The notes under the pieces: model-generated
What the model saw: the letters and a program-made list of their open reading frames with translations, nothing else
Database searches by the model: none
What the model was told of the DNA's origin: nothing
From: Pseudomonadota bacterium
Lineage (GTDB): Bacteria; Pseudomonadota; Gammaproteobacteria; Xanthomonadales; Xanthomonadaceae
Length of the DNA: 9,261 nucleotides
Direction: 5' to 3'
Assembly: GCA_023393895.1 (NCBI GenBank)
Contig: JAEXBT010000215.1
Location: 1-9,261, forward strand
Shown: positions 1 through 7,914 of the stretch, one piece after another
Position numbering within the stretch: position 1 is the stretch's first letter
How the letters are laid out: each line of letters begins with the position of its first letter
Translations under genes and position numbers: made by a program

Positions 1-1446
1 GGCCGCATCTACCAGCGCCCGTTCGGCGGCATGACCACCCATTACGGGCAGGGCACCGCGCAGCGCACCTGTGCCGCCGCCGACCGCACCGGCCACGCCA
101 TCCTGCACACGCTCTACCAGCAGTCGCCGGCGCATGACGCGGAGTTCTTCATCGAGTACTTCGCGCTCGACCTGATCATGGATGCCGAAGGCGTCTGCCG
201 CGGCGTGCTGGCGCTGGACATGGCCGAGGGCACCCTGCACCTATTCCGCGCGCACGGCACCGTGCTCGCAACCGGTGGCTATGGCCGCGCCTATTTCTCG
301 GCGACATCGGCGCATACCTGCACCGGCGACGGCGGTGGCATGGCGTTGCGTGCTGGCTTGGCGCTGCAGGACATGGAGTTCGTGCAGTTCCATCCGACCG
401 GCATCTACGGTGCCGGCTGCCTGATCACCGAGGGCGTGCGTGGAGAGGGCGGCATCCTGCGCAACAGCAAGGGCGAGCGCTTCATGGAGCGCTACGCGCC
501 CAACGCCAAGGATCTGGCCAGCCGCGACGTGGTCAGCCGCTCGATGACCATCGAGATCCGCGAAGGCCGCGGCGTCGGCGAGCATGGTGACCATATCCAC
601 CTCGACCTGACCCATCTCGACCCGAAGGATATCCACGAGAAGCTGCCGGGCATCGCCGAGAGCGCACGCATCTTCGCCGGCGTGGACGTGGAGAAGCAGC
701 CCATTCCGGTGATCCCGACCGTGCACTACAACATGGGCGGCATCCCCACCAACTACCACGGCGAAGTGGTGCAGCTGCGCGATGGCAATCCCGATACCGT
801 GGTGCCGGGCCTCTACGCCATCGGCGAGGCGGCCTGCGTTTCGGTGCACGGCGCCAATCGCCTCGGGTCCAACTCGCTGCTCGACCTCGTCGTGTTCGGC
901 CGGGCGGTCGCCAATCGCGCCGCCGAGACGATCAAGCCCAATAGCCTGCACCCGACGCTTGCCGCCGATGCCACCGACAGGTCGATCGCCAACCTCGACC
1001 GCCTGCGCAACGCCCAGGGCCCGCTGCCGACCGCGACCATCCGCAACAACATGCAGCGCGCGATGCAGGCCGATGCGGCGGTGTTCCGCACTGGTGAATC
1101 GCTCGCCCACGGCGTACAGGCAGTGAGCGAGATCAACCGCTCGTTCGCCGATGTCGGCGTGTCAGACCGTTCCTTGGTGTGGAACTCCGACCTGATCGAG
1201 ACGCTGGAGTTGCAGAACCTGCTGGGCCAGGCGCTGGTGACCATCACCTCGGCCGAGAACCGCACCGAGTCCCGCGGCGCCCATGCGCGCGAGGACTTCC
1301 CGGAGCGCGACGACGCCAACTGGCACAAGCACACCGTGTGCTCGCTCGACGAGGCCGGCAACACCCACATCGACTACCGCCCGGTGCACATGTACACGCT
1401 CACCGACGATGTCGAGGTCGTGCCGCCGAAGCCGCGCGTCTACTGA
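1..1446 (+). CDS. sdhA: Succinate dehydrogenase flavoprotein subunit (5'-truncated by window edge)
   Basis: Catalytic subunit of complex II. It oxidises succinate to fumarate with covalently bound FAD at the cytoplasmic face of the inner membrane and passes electrons to SdhB. The frame is open from base 1 (it begins [10 protein letters not shown]), so 481 C-terminal codons are present. Compared with the roughly 590-residue family, about 110 N-terminal residues, including the FAD-attaching histidine, lie upstream. Visible in the fragment: FHPTG (His131), the TEG loop near 143-145, SRDVVSR with the catalytic Arg175 (equivalent to E. coli Arg286), VHYNMGG with His242, and [13 protein letters not shown] with Arg287. 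The C-terminal [18 protein letters not shown] region is typical of SdhA rather than of L-aspartate oxidase. It ends 15 nt before sdhB. sdhC and sdhD are expected upstream by synteny but are not seen. The internal ATG at base 31 is not the start, because conserved sequence continues before it. Confidence 0.97.
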   Translation, partial: GRIYQRPFGGMTTHYGQGTAQRTCAAADRTGHAILHTLYQQSPAHDAEFFIEYFALDLIMDAEGVCRGVLALDMAEGTLHLFRAHGTVLATGGYGRAYFSATSAHTCTGDGGGMALRAGLALQDMEFVQFHPTGIYGAGCLITEGVRGEGGILRNSKGERFMERYAPNAKDLASRDVVSRSMTIEIREGRGVGEHGDHIHLDLTHLDPKDIHEKLPGIAESARIFAGVDVEKQPIPVIPTVHYNMGGIPTNYHGEVVQLRDGNPDTVVPGLYAIGEAACVSVHGANRLGSNSLLDLVVFGRAVANRAAETIKPNSLHPTLAADATDRSIANLDRLRNAQGPLPTATIRNNMQRAMQADAAVFRTGESLAHGVQAVSEINRSFADVGVSDRSLVWNSDLIETLELQNLLGQALVTITSAENRTESRGAHAREDFPERDDANWHKHTVCSLDEAGNTHIDYRPVHMYTLTDDVEVVPPKPRVY

Positions 1447-1450
1447 TCCG

Positions 1451-1454
1451 GGAG
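1451..1454 (+). promoter_or_regulatory. Shine-Dalgarno site of sdhB
   Basis: GGAG lies 7 nt before the sdhB ATG, in the 15-nt gap after the sdhA stop. It supports ATG 1462 as the start and suggests sdhB is initiated efficiently on the sdh messenger. Confidence 0.75.
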
Positions 1455-1461
1455 AATCCAG

Positions 1462-2244
1462 ATGGCTCAATTCACGCTTCCGAAGAATTCCCAGGTCCAG
1501 AAGGGCAAGCACTTCGCCGCCGCCGGTGGCAGCAAGTCGGTCCGGACCTTCAAGGTCTACCGCTGGAACCCGGACGATGGTGCCAACCCGCGCACCGACA
1601 CCTACGAAGTGGATCTGGCGACCTGCGGCCCGATGGTCCTGGACGCCCTGCTGAAGATCAAGAACGAGATCGATCCGACGCTGACGCTCCGCCGTTCCTG
1701 CCGCGAGGGTATCTGCGGCTCCTGCGCGATGAACATCGACGGCACCAACACGCTGGCCTGCACCAAGGCGATCGAGGACTGCGGCAGCGGCGAGATCCCG
1801 ATCTATCCGTTGCCGCACATGCCGGTGATCAAGGACCTGGTGCCGGACCTGACGCATTTCTATGCGCAGTACGCCTCGATCCGCCCGTGGCTGCGCACCC
1901 AGAGCCCGGCGCCGACCCGCGAACGCCTGCAGTCCAAGGAGGACCGCGAGAAGCTCGACGGCCTGTACGAGTGCATCCTCTGCGCCTGCTGCAGCACCAG
2001 CTGCCCCAGCTACTGGTGGAACGGCGACCGTTACCTCGGTCCTGCCATCCTGCTGCAGGCCTATCGCTGGATCGTCGACTCGCGCGACGAGGATACCGGC
2101 GACCGACTCGATGACCTCGAGGATCCGTTCAAGCTGTATCGCTGCCACACCATCATGAACTGCGCGCGGACCTGTCCCAAGGGCCTGAATCCGGCCAAGG
2201 CGATTGGCGAGATCAAGCAGCTCATGCTGGCTCGCACGATGTGA
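1462..2244 (+). CDS. sdhB: Succinate dehydrogenase iron-sulfur subunit
   Basis: Electron-transfer subunit of complex II, 260 residues. It carries electrons from the FAD of SdhA through three clusters to ubiquinone at the SdhC/SdhD interface. By alignment from memory with E. coli SdhB, the N-terminal ferredoxin domain has [2Fe-2S] ligands Cys80, Cys85, Cys88 and Cys100 ([10 protein letters not shown]...LAC). In the C-terminal domain, [12 protein letters not shown] (171-182) and [12 protein letters not shown] (228-239) give Cys171, Cys174, Cys177 and Cys238 for the [4Fe-4S] cluster and Cys181, Cys228 and Cys234 for the [3Fe-4S] cluster. Trp186 in SYWWN matches the tryptophan at the quinone site. 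All ligands are present, so the gene looks intact. The N-terminus is about 20 residues longer than in E. coli. A good ribosome site precedes the ATG. A hairpin begins 5 nt after the stop codon. Confidence 0.98.
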   Translation: MAQFTLPKNSQVQKGKHFAAAGGSKSVRTFKVYRWNPDDGANPRTDTYEVDLATCGPMVLDALLKIKNEIDPTLTLRRSCREGICGSCAMNIDGTNTLACTKAIEDCGSGEIPIYPLPHMPVIKDLVPDLTHFYAQYASIRPWLRTQSPAPTRERLQSKEDREKLDGLYECILCACCSTSCPSYWWNGDRYLGPAILLQAYRWIVDSRDEDTGDRLDDLEDPFKLYRCHTIMNCARTCPKGLNPAKAIGEIKQLMLARTM

Positions 2245-2248
2245 CCGG

Positions 2249-2268
2249 ACGGCACCTTCGGGTGCCGT
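2249..2268 (+). terminator. UUCG-capped hairpin between sdhB and sdhE (possible attenuator or weak terminator)
   Basis: The bases CGGCACC (2250-2256), TTCG (2257-2260) and GGTGCCG (2261-2267) form a perfect 7-bp stem, extended to 8 bp by A2249-T2268. The loop is a cUUCGg tetraloop, known to be exceptionally stable in RNA. Only a T3 run (2268-2270) follows before CC, so this is a poor match to a classical intrinsic terminator. Partial termination, mRNA 3'-end protection of sdhB, or control of sdhE initiation are all possible. It occupies most of the 30-nt gap and ends 6 nt before the sdhE ATG. Confidence 0.6.
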
Positions 2269-2274
2269 TTCCGC

Positions 2275-2529
2275 ATGGACAAGGACGAATCCCCCGAACT
2301 CAGGCGCATCCGCTGGCGCTGCCGGCGCGGCATGCGCGAACTCGACCAGCTGTTCGAGCGCTATCTCGGCCGCTGCTGGACGAGTGACTCCGAAGCCGAG
2401 CGGGCGGTTTTCCTACGGCTCTTGGATTGCGAAGACGACAAGCTGTGGCGGTGGTTCATGGGCTACGAGGATGTCGCCGATGTCGAAATCGCATCGATTG
2501 TCCAGCGCATCCGCGAGCTGCCGCATTGA
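2275..2529 (+). CDS. sdhE: FAD assembly factor SdhE (YgfY/CptB family)
   Basis: Small soluble protein, 84 residues, close to the usual family length. SdhE binds the SdhA flavoprotein and promotes covalent attachment of FAD, and so maturation of succinate dehydrogenase. The family signature is clear: [12 protein letters not shown] at residues 13-24, containing the RGxxE motif (Arg18, Gly19, Glu22) needed for flavinylation, followed by [18 protein letters not shown] (46-63), which matches the second conserved helix region. It lies 30 nt after sdhB, so the maturation factor sits next to its client enzyme. No convincing Shine-Dalgarno precedes ATG 2275. The upstream bases are occupied by the UUCG hairpin, so expression may depend on coupling or on hairpin opening (inference). 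The downstream ygfX-like gene starts inside its 3' end. Confidence 0.93.
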   Translation: MDKDESPELRRIRWRCRRGMRELDQLFERYLGRCWTSDSEAERAVFLRLLDCEDDKLWRWFMGYEDVADVEIASIVQRIRELPH

Positions 2530-2932
2530 GTGGCGGCCCTCGCGCTGGGTGGCCAGCTGGCTGGCTGGGCTGGTCCTGCTCGCGCCGATTTCCCTGGTGC
2601 ACTCGGCGCTGCCACGGCCGCAGGCCTGGCCACTGGCGCTGATCGCCGGCATCGTGGCGTTTCGCCAGTGGCATGGCTACCGGCGGCGGGGTGCGATCAC
2701 CTTGATCGTGCGCGCCGATGGGCCGCTTGAGGTTGATGGCGTCATCCGCCCGGAATGGCAGCTGCGCTGGCGTGGGCCGCTGGCCTTCGTGCAGTGGCGT
2801 GAAGGCGACCGTCGCCTCACGCGGGCACTGTCATTCTGGCCCGATACCCTGCCTCCCGCTCCGCGGCGTGAACTGAGACTGGCCACGCCGATCACGGCGG
2901 CTGTCTCGCCGGCGGTGGGGATGGCAACATAG
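2480..2932 (+). CDS. ygfX: YgfX/CptA-family small membrane protein
   Basis: Predicted inner-membrane protein of 150 residues. After a polar N-terminus and the motif IEWRPSRW (16-23) come two hydrophobic helices, about 24-44 and 50-66, separated by a short loop. An RRR cluster (70-72 region) and a cytoplasmic domain of about 80 residues follow, with [14 protein letters not shown] and SFWPDTLPP...RRELR near the end. This layout, and its position directly behind sdhE, match the sdhE-ygfX (cptB-cptA) pair of E. coli. There YgfX was proposed as a toxin acting on cytoskeletal proteins, but that role is debated and cannot be read from sequence. I chose ATG 2480 because ACGAGG (2465-2470) lies 9 nt upstream; it gives a 50-nt overlap with sdhE. 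A TTG at 2498 in the same frame is an alternative. The frame is open back to 2204, but that part is a shadow of sdhB and sdhE. The family call is from pattern and context. Confidence 0.75.
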   Translation: MSKSHRLSSASASCRIEWRPSRWVASWLAGLVLLAPISLVHSALPRPQAWPLALIAGIVAFRQWHGYRRRGAITLIVRADGPLEVDGVIRPEWQLRWRGPLAFVQWREGDRRLTRALSFWPDTLPPAPRRELRLATPITAAVSPAVGMAT

Positions 2933-2957
2933 CCCGCTGACCCTGACGACCTGACCG

Positions 2958-4202
2958 ATGTTCAAACCGCTTCCCATCGCCATCGGCCTGCGCTACCTGC
3001 GTGCCAAGCGCCGCAACGGCTTCATCTCCTTCATCTCGATGGCCTCGATCCTCGGCATCGCGCTCGGCGTGGCCGTGCTGATCACCACGCTGGCGGTGAT
3101 GGGCGGTTTCCAGCGCGAGATCCGCGACCGCATGCTGCAGATGGTTGCCCACGCCACCATCAGCGCCGATGGCGCCCCGATGGAGAACTGGCGCGACGCC
3201 CTGGAACTGTCGCAGGCCGATCCACGCGTCGCCGGCGCCACGCCCTACATCGACACCCAGGGCCTGATCCAGGGCCCGCGTGAGCAGCCGGCGATGATCC
3301 GCGGCATCGATCCGGCGCAGGAGGCCAAGGTCTCGGTGATCGCCGACAAGATGAAGCTGGGGCGGCTGGATTCGCTGGGCGAGGGCGGTTTCAACATCGT
3401 GCTCGGGCGCGAACTCGCGGCGTGGCTCGATGTTGGCGTGGGCGACAGCGTGGTGGTCATGACCTCCAAGATCAGCGCCACGCCAGTCGGCGCGGTGCCA
3501 CAGACCAAGCGCTTCACCGTGTCCGGCATCTTCGAGGCCGGCTACAACGAATACGACAAGGGCCTAGCGCTGGTGAACATGCACGACCTGCAGCGTGTGC
3601 TGCGAATGGGCGATGCGGTCACCGGCGTGCGGATGAAGATGAAGGACATGGACGAGGCGGGCGAGGTCGCCACCGATCTCGCGCTGAAGCTGCGCGGCCC
3701 CTATCGCGTCAGCGACTGGATGTACGAGAACGCCAACATGTTCCGCGCGCTGAAGATGGAAAAGACGGTGATGGGCATCCTGCTCTCGCTGATCATCGCG
3801 ATGGGCGCCTTCAACCTGGTGTCCTCGCAGGTGATGCTGGTGACCGACAAGCAGGCCGACATCGCCATCCAGCGCACGCTCGGGGTGACGCCGGCACAGG
3901 TCATGCAGACCTTCATGGTGCAGGGCACGCTGATCGGCGTGATCGGCACCGTGGCCGGAGTGATCGGCGGCATCCTGCTGACGGTCAACCTCGAGCGCAT
4001 CCTCGGGGTGATCGAGCGCATCCTCGGCGTGCAGTTGTTGCCGGAGGACGTCTACTACATCACCGGCCTGCCCACCGAGCTCAGGGCAGACAACGTCATC
4101 ATCATCGCCTGCGTGGCGCTGGCGATGGCCTTCCTCGCCACCCTGTATCCGGCCTGGCGCGCGGCACGCACCGCGCCTGCGGAGGCACTGCGCTATGAGT
4201 GA
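2958..4202 (+). CDS. lolC: Lipoprotein-releasing ABC transporter permease, LolC/LolE family
   Basis: Inner-membrane subunit of the Lol machine, which extracts outer-membrane lipoproteins from the inner membrane and hands them to periplasmic LolA, powered by LolD. It has 414 residues in the MacB/FtsX-like layout: N-terminal [21 protein letters not shown]1 about 22-48, a periplasmic domain about 50-265, then TM2 about 270-292, TM3 about 318-344 and TM4 about 377-399, ending in the family's [19 protein letters not shown]. The segment [16 protein letters not shown] (173-188) aligns with the LolC Hook loop that recruits LolA. Only one permease gene lies here, so it may work as a LolF-type homodimer with LolD, or a second permease may be elsewhere. 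The start follows ygfX by 25 nt with no strong Shine-Dalgarno. The 3' end overlaps lolD by 8 nt. Residues 345-358 contain a near-repeat (ERILGV twice). Confidence 0.93.
   Translation: MFKPLPIAIGLRYLRAKRRNGFISFISMASILGIALGVAVLITTLAVMGGFQREIRDRMLQMVAHATISADGAPMENWRDALELSQADPRVAGATPYIDTQGLIQGPREQPAMIRGIDPAQEAKVSVIADKMKLGRLDSLGEGGFNIVLGRELAAWLDVGVGDSVVVMTSKISATPVGAVPQTKRFTVSGIFEAGYNEYDKGLALVNMHDLQRVLRMGDAVTGVRMKMKDMDEAGEVATDLALKLRGPYRVSDWMYENANMFRALKMEKTVMGILLSLIIAMGAFNLVSSQVMLVTDKQADIAIQRTLGVTPAQVMQTFMVQGTLIGVIGTVAGVIGGILLTVNLERILGVIERILGVQLLPEDVYYITGLPTELRADNVIIIACVALAMAFLATLYPAWRAARTAPAEALRYE
4181..4185 (+). promoter_or_regulatory. Shine-Dalgarno site of lolD
   Basis: GGAGG inside the end of the lolC coding sequence, 9 nt before the lolD ATG at 4195. 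It fixes the lolD start and supports translational coupling of the two Lol genes. Confidence 0.75.
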
Positions 4203-4917
4203 GGTCACGGACGCGACGATGGTGCAGGGCGAAGTCATCCGCGCCGAGCAGCTCGGCAAGACCTATGCCGAAGGCAAGCTGCGCACGCCGGTATTCGATG
4301 GACTGGACCTCACCGTCAGGTCGGGCGAAACGGTCGCGATCATCGGCGCCTCCGGCGCGGGCAAGAGCACGCTGTTGCATCTGCTGGGCGGCCTCGACAC
4401 GCCCACGGCTGGCGAGGTGTACGTCACCGGGCAGAAGATGAGCGCGCTGTCGGATGCCGCCCGCGGCCAGTTGCGCAATCGCGCGCTCGGCTTCGTCTAC
4501 CAGTTCCACCACCTGTTGCCGGAATTCACGGCGCTGGAGAACGTGATGCTGCCGGTCATGCTGGGCGGGGTGGACACCCGGGAGGCGGCCGCCCGCGCCA
4601 AGGCGCTGCTGGAGCAGGTCGGGCTCGGTCACCGCATCGACCACAAGCCGGGCGAGCTGTCCGGCGGCGAGCGCCAGCGCGCCGCGGTGGCGCGCGCCCT
4701 GGTAAACCAGCCGGCCTGCGTCCTTGGCGACGAGCCGACCGGAAACCTGGACGACAAGACAGCGGGCGCGGTGTTCGAACTGATGCTCGGACTCAACCGG
4801 GAGCATCGCACCAGCCTGGTGCTGGTGACACATGACCGCAGGCTCGCACGCCAGCTCGATCGCGTGCTCGAGCTGCACGAAGGCAAACTCAGGGAAGTGC
4901 CGATAGACGAGGTCTGA
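4195..4917 (+). CDS. lolD: Lipoprotein-releasing system ATP-binding protein LolD
   Basis: Cytoplasmic ATPase that drives lipoprotein release through the LolC/E-type permease; 240 residues. ABC motifs in order: Walker [10 protein letters not shown] (51-59), Q-loop [16 protein letters not shown] (Gln103), signature LSGGERQR (155-162), Walker B CVLGDE with Asp179 and Glu180, D-loop GNLD (183-186), and switch His213 in VTHD. The [12 protein letters not shown] stretch is the characteristic LolD segment that contacts the permease and separates it from MacB or FtsE. Walker B has Gly where E. coli LolD has Ala (LADE), a mild change. The first ATG has a good GGAGG site. A second in-frame ATG at codon 9 is a weaker alternative. 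It overlaps the permease gene by 8 nt and is followed after 1 nt by comEC, consistent with one operon. Confidence 0.96.
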   Translation: MSEVTDATMVQGEVIRAEQLGKTYAEGKLRTPVFDGLDLTVRSGETVAIIGASGAGKSTLLHLLGGLDTPTAGEVYVTGQKMSALSDAARGQLRNRALGFVYQFHHLLPEFTALENVMLPVMLGGVDTREAAARAKALLEQVGLGHRIDHKPGELSGGERQRAAVARALVNQPACVLGDEPTGNLDDKTAGAVFELMLGLNREHRTSLVLVTHDRRLARQLDRVLELHEGKLREVPIDEV

Positions 4918-4918
4918 C

Positions 4919-7384
4919 ATGGACGATGCGGCAAGGACGCCGCTGTTTTCACCCACGACCGCTGCCACCTTCGTGATCGCCATGCTGCTGGCGACGCGAT
5001 TGCCGCAGTTGCCGCCGGCGATAGTGATCGCGGGACTGGCCATCGCCGGTGGACTCGCCTGCGCGCAGGGGCGACGGTTCGGTCGTGTAGCTGGCGCGGC
5101 ACTACTTGGCGCGGCATTGCTGATGGGGCAGGGCGCGTGGCGGATGTCGCAGCAACTGCCACGGGCACTGGAGCTGCAGGAAGCCACTATCAGCGGCCGC
5201 ATCGTTGCGTTGCCGATCCACGAGGAAAGGCGCACCCGCTTCGACCTGCGGGTCGACGACGCGGATGCCCCCTTGAGCGGACGCGTGCTGCGACTGTCCT
5301 GGTATGACGCCTATCGCGGGCAGGAGACGCCGGGCCCGCGCTGGCAGTTGCACGCGGGGGAACGCTGGCAGCTGCGGGTCAAACTGCGTGCTCCACGTGG
5401 CCTGCGCAACCCGGGTGGTTTCGATGGCGAGCGGCAGATGCTGGTCGACGGCATCAGCGCCACCGGGCATGTGCGCCAGGTGCAAGACGCCCGCAGATTG
5501 GCGTCCGCCGGTGGCATCGTCGCGTGGCGGGAGCGAATGTCGGCGCGGATGCTGGCCGCGACTGATGCGCCATCGATCCGCTTCATCGCAGCCCTCGCGC
5601 TGGGGGACACGCGCGGGTTGTCGCAGCAGGACTGGGAAATTCTGCGGGCAGTCGGCCTGACCCATCTCATCGCGATTTCGGGCTTCCACGTGGGACTGGT
5701 CGGGCTGGCGGTGGCAGGGTTCGCCTGGGGCATCTATCGGGTGATTCCGGGTCTGGGTGTTCGCGTGCCGCGCCGCACGGCCATGGCCGCTGCAGCCACG
5801 TTCGGTGCGTTCGGCTACCTGCTGGCCACCGGTGCCTCGCTGCCGACATTGCGTACCGTGCTCATGATCGCTTTCGTCGCCGGTGCCGCCTTGCTGCGGC
5901 GGAACACTGGCGTCGCCCAGTCGGTGGCAGCGGCGCTGATCGTCGTTCTGGCGATGGAGCCGCTCTCGGTGTTGCGCCCCGGCTTCTGGCTCAGCTTCGG
6001 CGGCGTCGCATGGCTGGCCTGGTGCCTGCAGGGGATGCGCAGCGGGCACTTGCGGCAATTCCTGGCCGCGCAAGGCGTGGCGAGCCTCGGCCTGTTGCCG
6101 CTGGCGGTTGCCTTCTTCGCCCAGGCTTCGCTGGCCGGCCCGATCGCCAATCTGGTGGCGGTGCCGTGGTGGAGTTGCGTGGTGGTGCCCCTGTCGCTGG
6201 TTGGCACCGCTGCCGAGATGCTGCATGCAGGGTGGGGCGCACCGATATGGCCGCTGGCGGTGTCGGCATTCGATCTGAGCTGGCCCCTGTTCGAGCGGAT
6301 GTCCGCGTCGGGGCTCGCCCTGGCCGGGGTTCCTGAATCACCGGCCTGGTCGCTACCGCTGGCGATGCTGGGCGTGTTCGCGATGCTGCTGCCGCGCGGC
6401 GTTCCGGGCCGGCCGCTGGCGGGACTGTTGCTGCTGCCCTTGCTGTGGCCGGCGACACCGCGTCCGGCGCACGGTGAGTTCGAAATCCTGCAGGTGGATG
6501 TGGGGCAGGGTACGGCGATACTGGTGCGTACACGCGATCATGCGCTTCTCTACGACGCGGGCCCCGCCTCACCGGATGGCGGGTTCGATGCCGGCGAGCG
6601 TGCGGTCCTGCCCGCATTGCGGGCGCTCGGCCTGCGTCGCCTGGACATCATGGTGCTGAGTCATGCCGATGCCGACCACGCCGGGGGGCGCGATGCAGTG
6701 GCAATGGCGCTGCCGGTGGCGCGCACGCTGGCGCCCCCCGAGGCGCCGCTGGACGCGGTGGCTGCCTGCATCGCCAGGCAGGGCTGGCAGTGGAACGGTG
6801 TGCGCTTCCGCTTCCTGCATCCCACGCCGGATTTCCCCTACCTCCGTAACCAGTCCACCTGCGTGCTCCGCGTCGAAGCGGCGCAGGGCGCGGCCCTGCT
6901 GACCGGCGACATCGACCAGCTCATCGAAAGTCGCTTGCTGCGCTTGCCTGCCACCGACCTGCGTGCCGATGTGGTGACCGTGCCGCACCACGGCAGTGGG
7001 AGCTCTTCCTCTCCGGCATTCGTGGCGGCGACCGGTGCGCGACTGGCGTTGGTCTCGGCCGGTTACGCCAATCGATTCCGGCATCCGCGCAGTGGGATCG
7101 TGGCGCGCTGGAAGGACGTGGGGGCCCAGACACTGACCAGCAGCGACACGGGCGCGCTGCGGGTCCGGGTCGGGCGCGACGGCATCCACTGGCAATCCGA
7201 GCGGGGGCGTCGGGCCAGATTCTGGGATGCCGTGGCGCGGCAGGCCGACGGCCGTGGGCTATCCTATCGACCCGTTGGACGAATCCCGCGCAAGGCTCCT
7301 GATGATCGAACTGGTGAAGGCCGGTGGCTGGCCGATGATCCCCCTGCTGATGCTGTCTTTCGTGGCGCTGGCCATCATCGTTGA
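4919..7384 (+). CDS. comEC: DNA internalization channel ComEC/Rec2
   Basis: Polytopic inner-membrane protein that carries single-stranded DNA into the cytoplasm during natural transformation; 821 residues. An N-terminal hydrophobic segment and a soluble DUF4131/OB-like part (about 1-195) precede the Competence membrane domain (about 220-510), which starts with ALALGDTRGLSQQDWEIL and carries LTHLIAISGFHVGL (247-260). A C-terminal metallo-beta-lactamase-like domain (about 520-760) shows VDVGQGTA (526-533), YDAGP, SHADADHAGG (581-590), LTGDI (661-665) and PHHGSGSS (689-696), so its metal-site residues are largely kept. The start lies 1 nt after the lolD stop with no obvious own Shine-Dalgarno. 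The last 50 or so residues (from about 770) look unlike a folded domain, and codons 795-821 lie inside the following exbB-type gene, suggesting a lost stop codon. Presence of comEC alone does not prove competence. Confidence 0.95.
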   Translation: MDDAARTPLFSPTTAATFVIAMLLATRLPQLPPAIVIAGLAIAGGLACAQGRRFGRVAGAALLGAALLMGQGAWRMSQQLPRALELQEATISGRIVALPIHEERRTRFDLRVDDADAPLSGRVLRLSWYDAYRGQETPGPRWQLHAGERWQLRVKLRAPRGLRNPGGFDGERQMLVDGISATGHVRQVQDARRLASAGGIVAWRERMSARMLAATDAPSIRFIAALALGDTRGLSQQDWEILRAVGLTHLIAISGFHVGLVGLAVAGFAWGIYRVIPGLGVRVPRRTAMAAAATFGAFGYLLATGASLPTLRTVLMIAFVAGAALLRRNTGVAQSVAAALIVVLAMEPLSVLRPGFWLSFGGVAWLAWCLQGMRSGHLRQFLAAQGVASLGLLPLAVAFFAQASLAGPIANLVAVPWWSCVVVPLSLVGTAAEMLHAGWGAPIWPLAVSAFDLSWPLFERMSASGLALAGVPESPAWSLPLAMLGVFAMLLPRGVPGRPLAGLLLLPLLWPATPRPAHGEFEILQVDVGQGTAILVRTRDHALLYDAGPASPDGGFDAGERAVLPALRALGLRRLDIMVLSHADADHAGGRDAVAMALPVARTLAPPEAPLDAVAACIARQGWQWNGVRFRFLHPTPDFPYLRNQSTCVLRVEAAQGAALLTGDIDQLIESRLLRLPATDLRADVVTVPHHGSGSSSSPAFVAATGARLALVSAGYANRFRHPRSGIVARWKDVGAQTLTSSDTGALRVRVGRDGIHWQSERGRRARFWDAVARQADGRGLSYRPVGRIPRKAPDDRTGEGRWLADDPPADAVFRGAGHHR
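7292..7295 (+). promoter_or_regulatory. Shine-Dalgarno site of the exbB-type gene
   Basis: AAGG lies 6 nt before ATG 7302. It favours this start over the in-frame ATG at 7227, whose extra 25 residues (MPWRGRPTAV...) are polar and do not resemble the family N-terminus. Confidence 0.6.
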
Positions 7385-7913
7385 GCGGTTCTGGAGCCTG
7401 CGTCGCGTCGCCGTATTGCCGCCGGGGCTGGGGGAGGAGGTGCGGACGTGGGCGCGGCGCGGCAACCTCGAGCAGCAGCACATCGATGCGTTGCGCACGA
7501 CTTCGCCGCTCGGCACCCTGCTGGCTGCCGCGCTGGACGCGCGTCACAAGAGCCGGGAGGCGCTTCGCGAGCGGGTGGAGGACACCGGCCGCCACCTGGT
7601 GCACCGCATGGAGAAGTACCTCAATACCCTCGGCACCATCGCCGCAGCGGGGCCGCTGCTGGGACTGTTCGGGACCGTCGTCGGCATGATCCAGATGTTC
7701 CTCGGCATCCTCGACCACGGCATCGGCGACGTGAACCAGCTTGCGGGAGGCATCGGCAAGGCGCTGATCTGCACGGCGATGGGCATGATCGTGGCCATCC
7801 CGGCGCTGATGGCCCATCGTTACTTCCGGGGCCGCATCGCCGGCAACATCGTCGAGATGGAACACGAGGCGATGCAATTGCTCGACGTGCTGGACGCGCG
7901 CGGACGGGCCTGA
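7302..7913 (+). CDS. exbB: MotA/TolQ/ExbB-family proton channel protein
   Basis: Inner-membrane proton-channel subunit, 203 residues, which should form a pentamer around the ExbD/TolR-type partner encoded next. TM1 is about 10-27 (WPMIPLLMLSFVALAIIV), followed by a cytoplasmic region containing TSPLGTLLAAALDAR, TM2 about 107-136 with GPLLGLFGTVVGM, and TM3 about 150-175 with LICTAMGMIVAIPAL. Thr125 (GLFGTV) and Thr158 (ICTAMG) match the pore threonines of ExbB/TolQ. It lacks the long N-terminal extension seen in some ExbB proteins. Start 7302 is supported by AAGG and by the family-like beginning MIELVKAGGWPMIPL. It overlaps comEC by 83 nt. Location before msbA rather than beside tonB or tolA makes its energised partner uncertain; the symbol is by family only. 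Confidence 0.9.
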   Translation: MIELVKAGGWPMIPLLMLSFVALAIIVERFWSLRRVAVLPPGLGEEVRTWARRGNLEQQHIDALRTTSPLGTLLAAALDARHKSREALRERVEDTGRHLVHRMEKYLNTLGTIAAAGPLLGLFGTVVGMIQMFLGILDHGIGDVNQLAGGIGKALICTAMGMIVAIPALMAHRYFRGRIAGNIVEMEHEAMQLLDVLDARGRA

Positions 7914-7914
7914 C

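Noticed and set aside
241..1110. Long open frame on the - strand antisense to sdhA (289 codons)
   Set aside because: Composition is dominated by His, Arg, Ala and Gly with no domain pattern, and it lies wholly opposite conserved SdhA sequence. Long antisense frames are expected in GC-rich DNA with strong third-position bias.
1179..2114. Second + strand frame across the sdhA-sdhB junction (311 codons)
   Set aside because: It overlaps the real frames of SdhA and SdhB, whose active-site and cluster ligands are intact. The alternative product is Arg/Pro/Gly-rich without a domain.
1162..2148. Open frame on the - strand spanning the sdhA end and sdhB (328 codons)
   Set aside because: It crosses two confidently assigned genes, shows no recognisable motif, and is explained by the codon bias of the + strand genes.
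2204..2479. N-terminal extension of the YgfX-like frame back to ATG 2204
   Set aside because: These 92 codons overlap the end of sdhB and most of sdhE in another frame and are Ser/Ala/Gly-rich. The family-like sequence begins only near IEWRPSRW, so the start at 2480 is preferred.
2545..2575. CTGGC-type short repeats within the ygfX-like gene
   Set aside because: They encode Trp, Leu, Ala and Gly of the first membrane helix and are explained by residue composition, with no fixed repeat unit.
4102..5235. 377-codon frame on the - strand opposite lolC, lolD and comEC
   Set aside because: It covers parts of three well-identified genes and has no motif or ribosome site that would support it; a GC-bias shadow.
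7248..7265. Possible promoter -10 element (TATCCT near 7260) before the exbB-type gene
   Set aside because: I could not find a convincing -35 partner at the right spacing, and the match is weak. A single hexamer in this composition is not sufficient evidence.
7227..7301. Upstream start (ATG 7227) for the exbB-type gene
   Set aside because: It would deepen the overlap with comEC to 158 nt and add 25 residues unlike the family. ATG 7302 has an AAGG site and begins with the typical short N-terminus before TM1.
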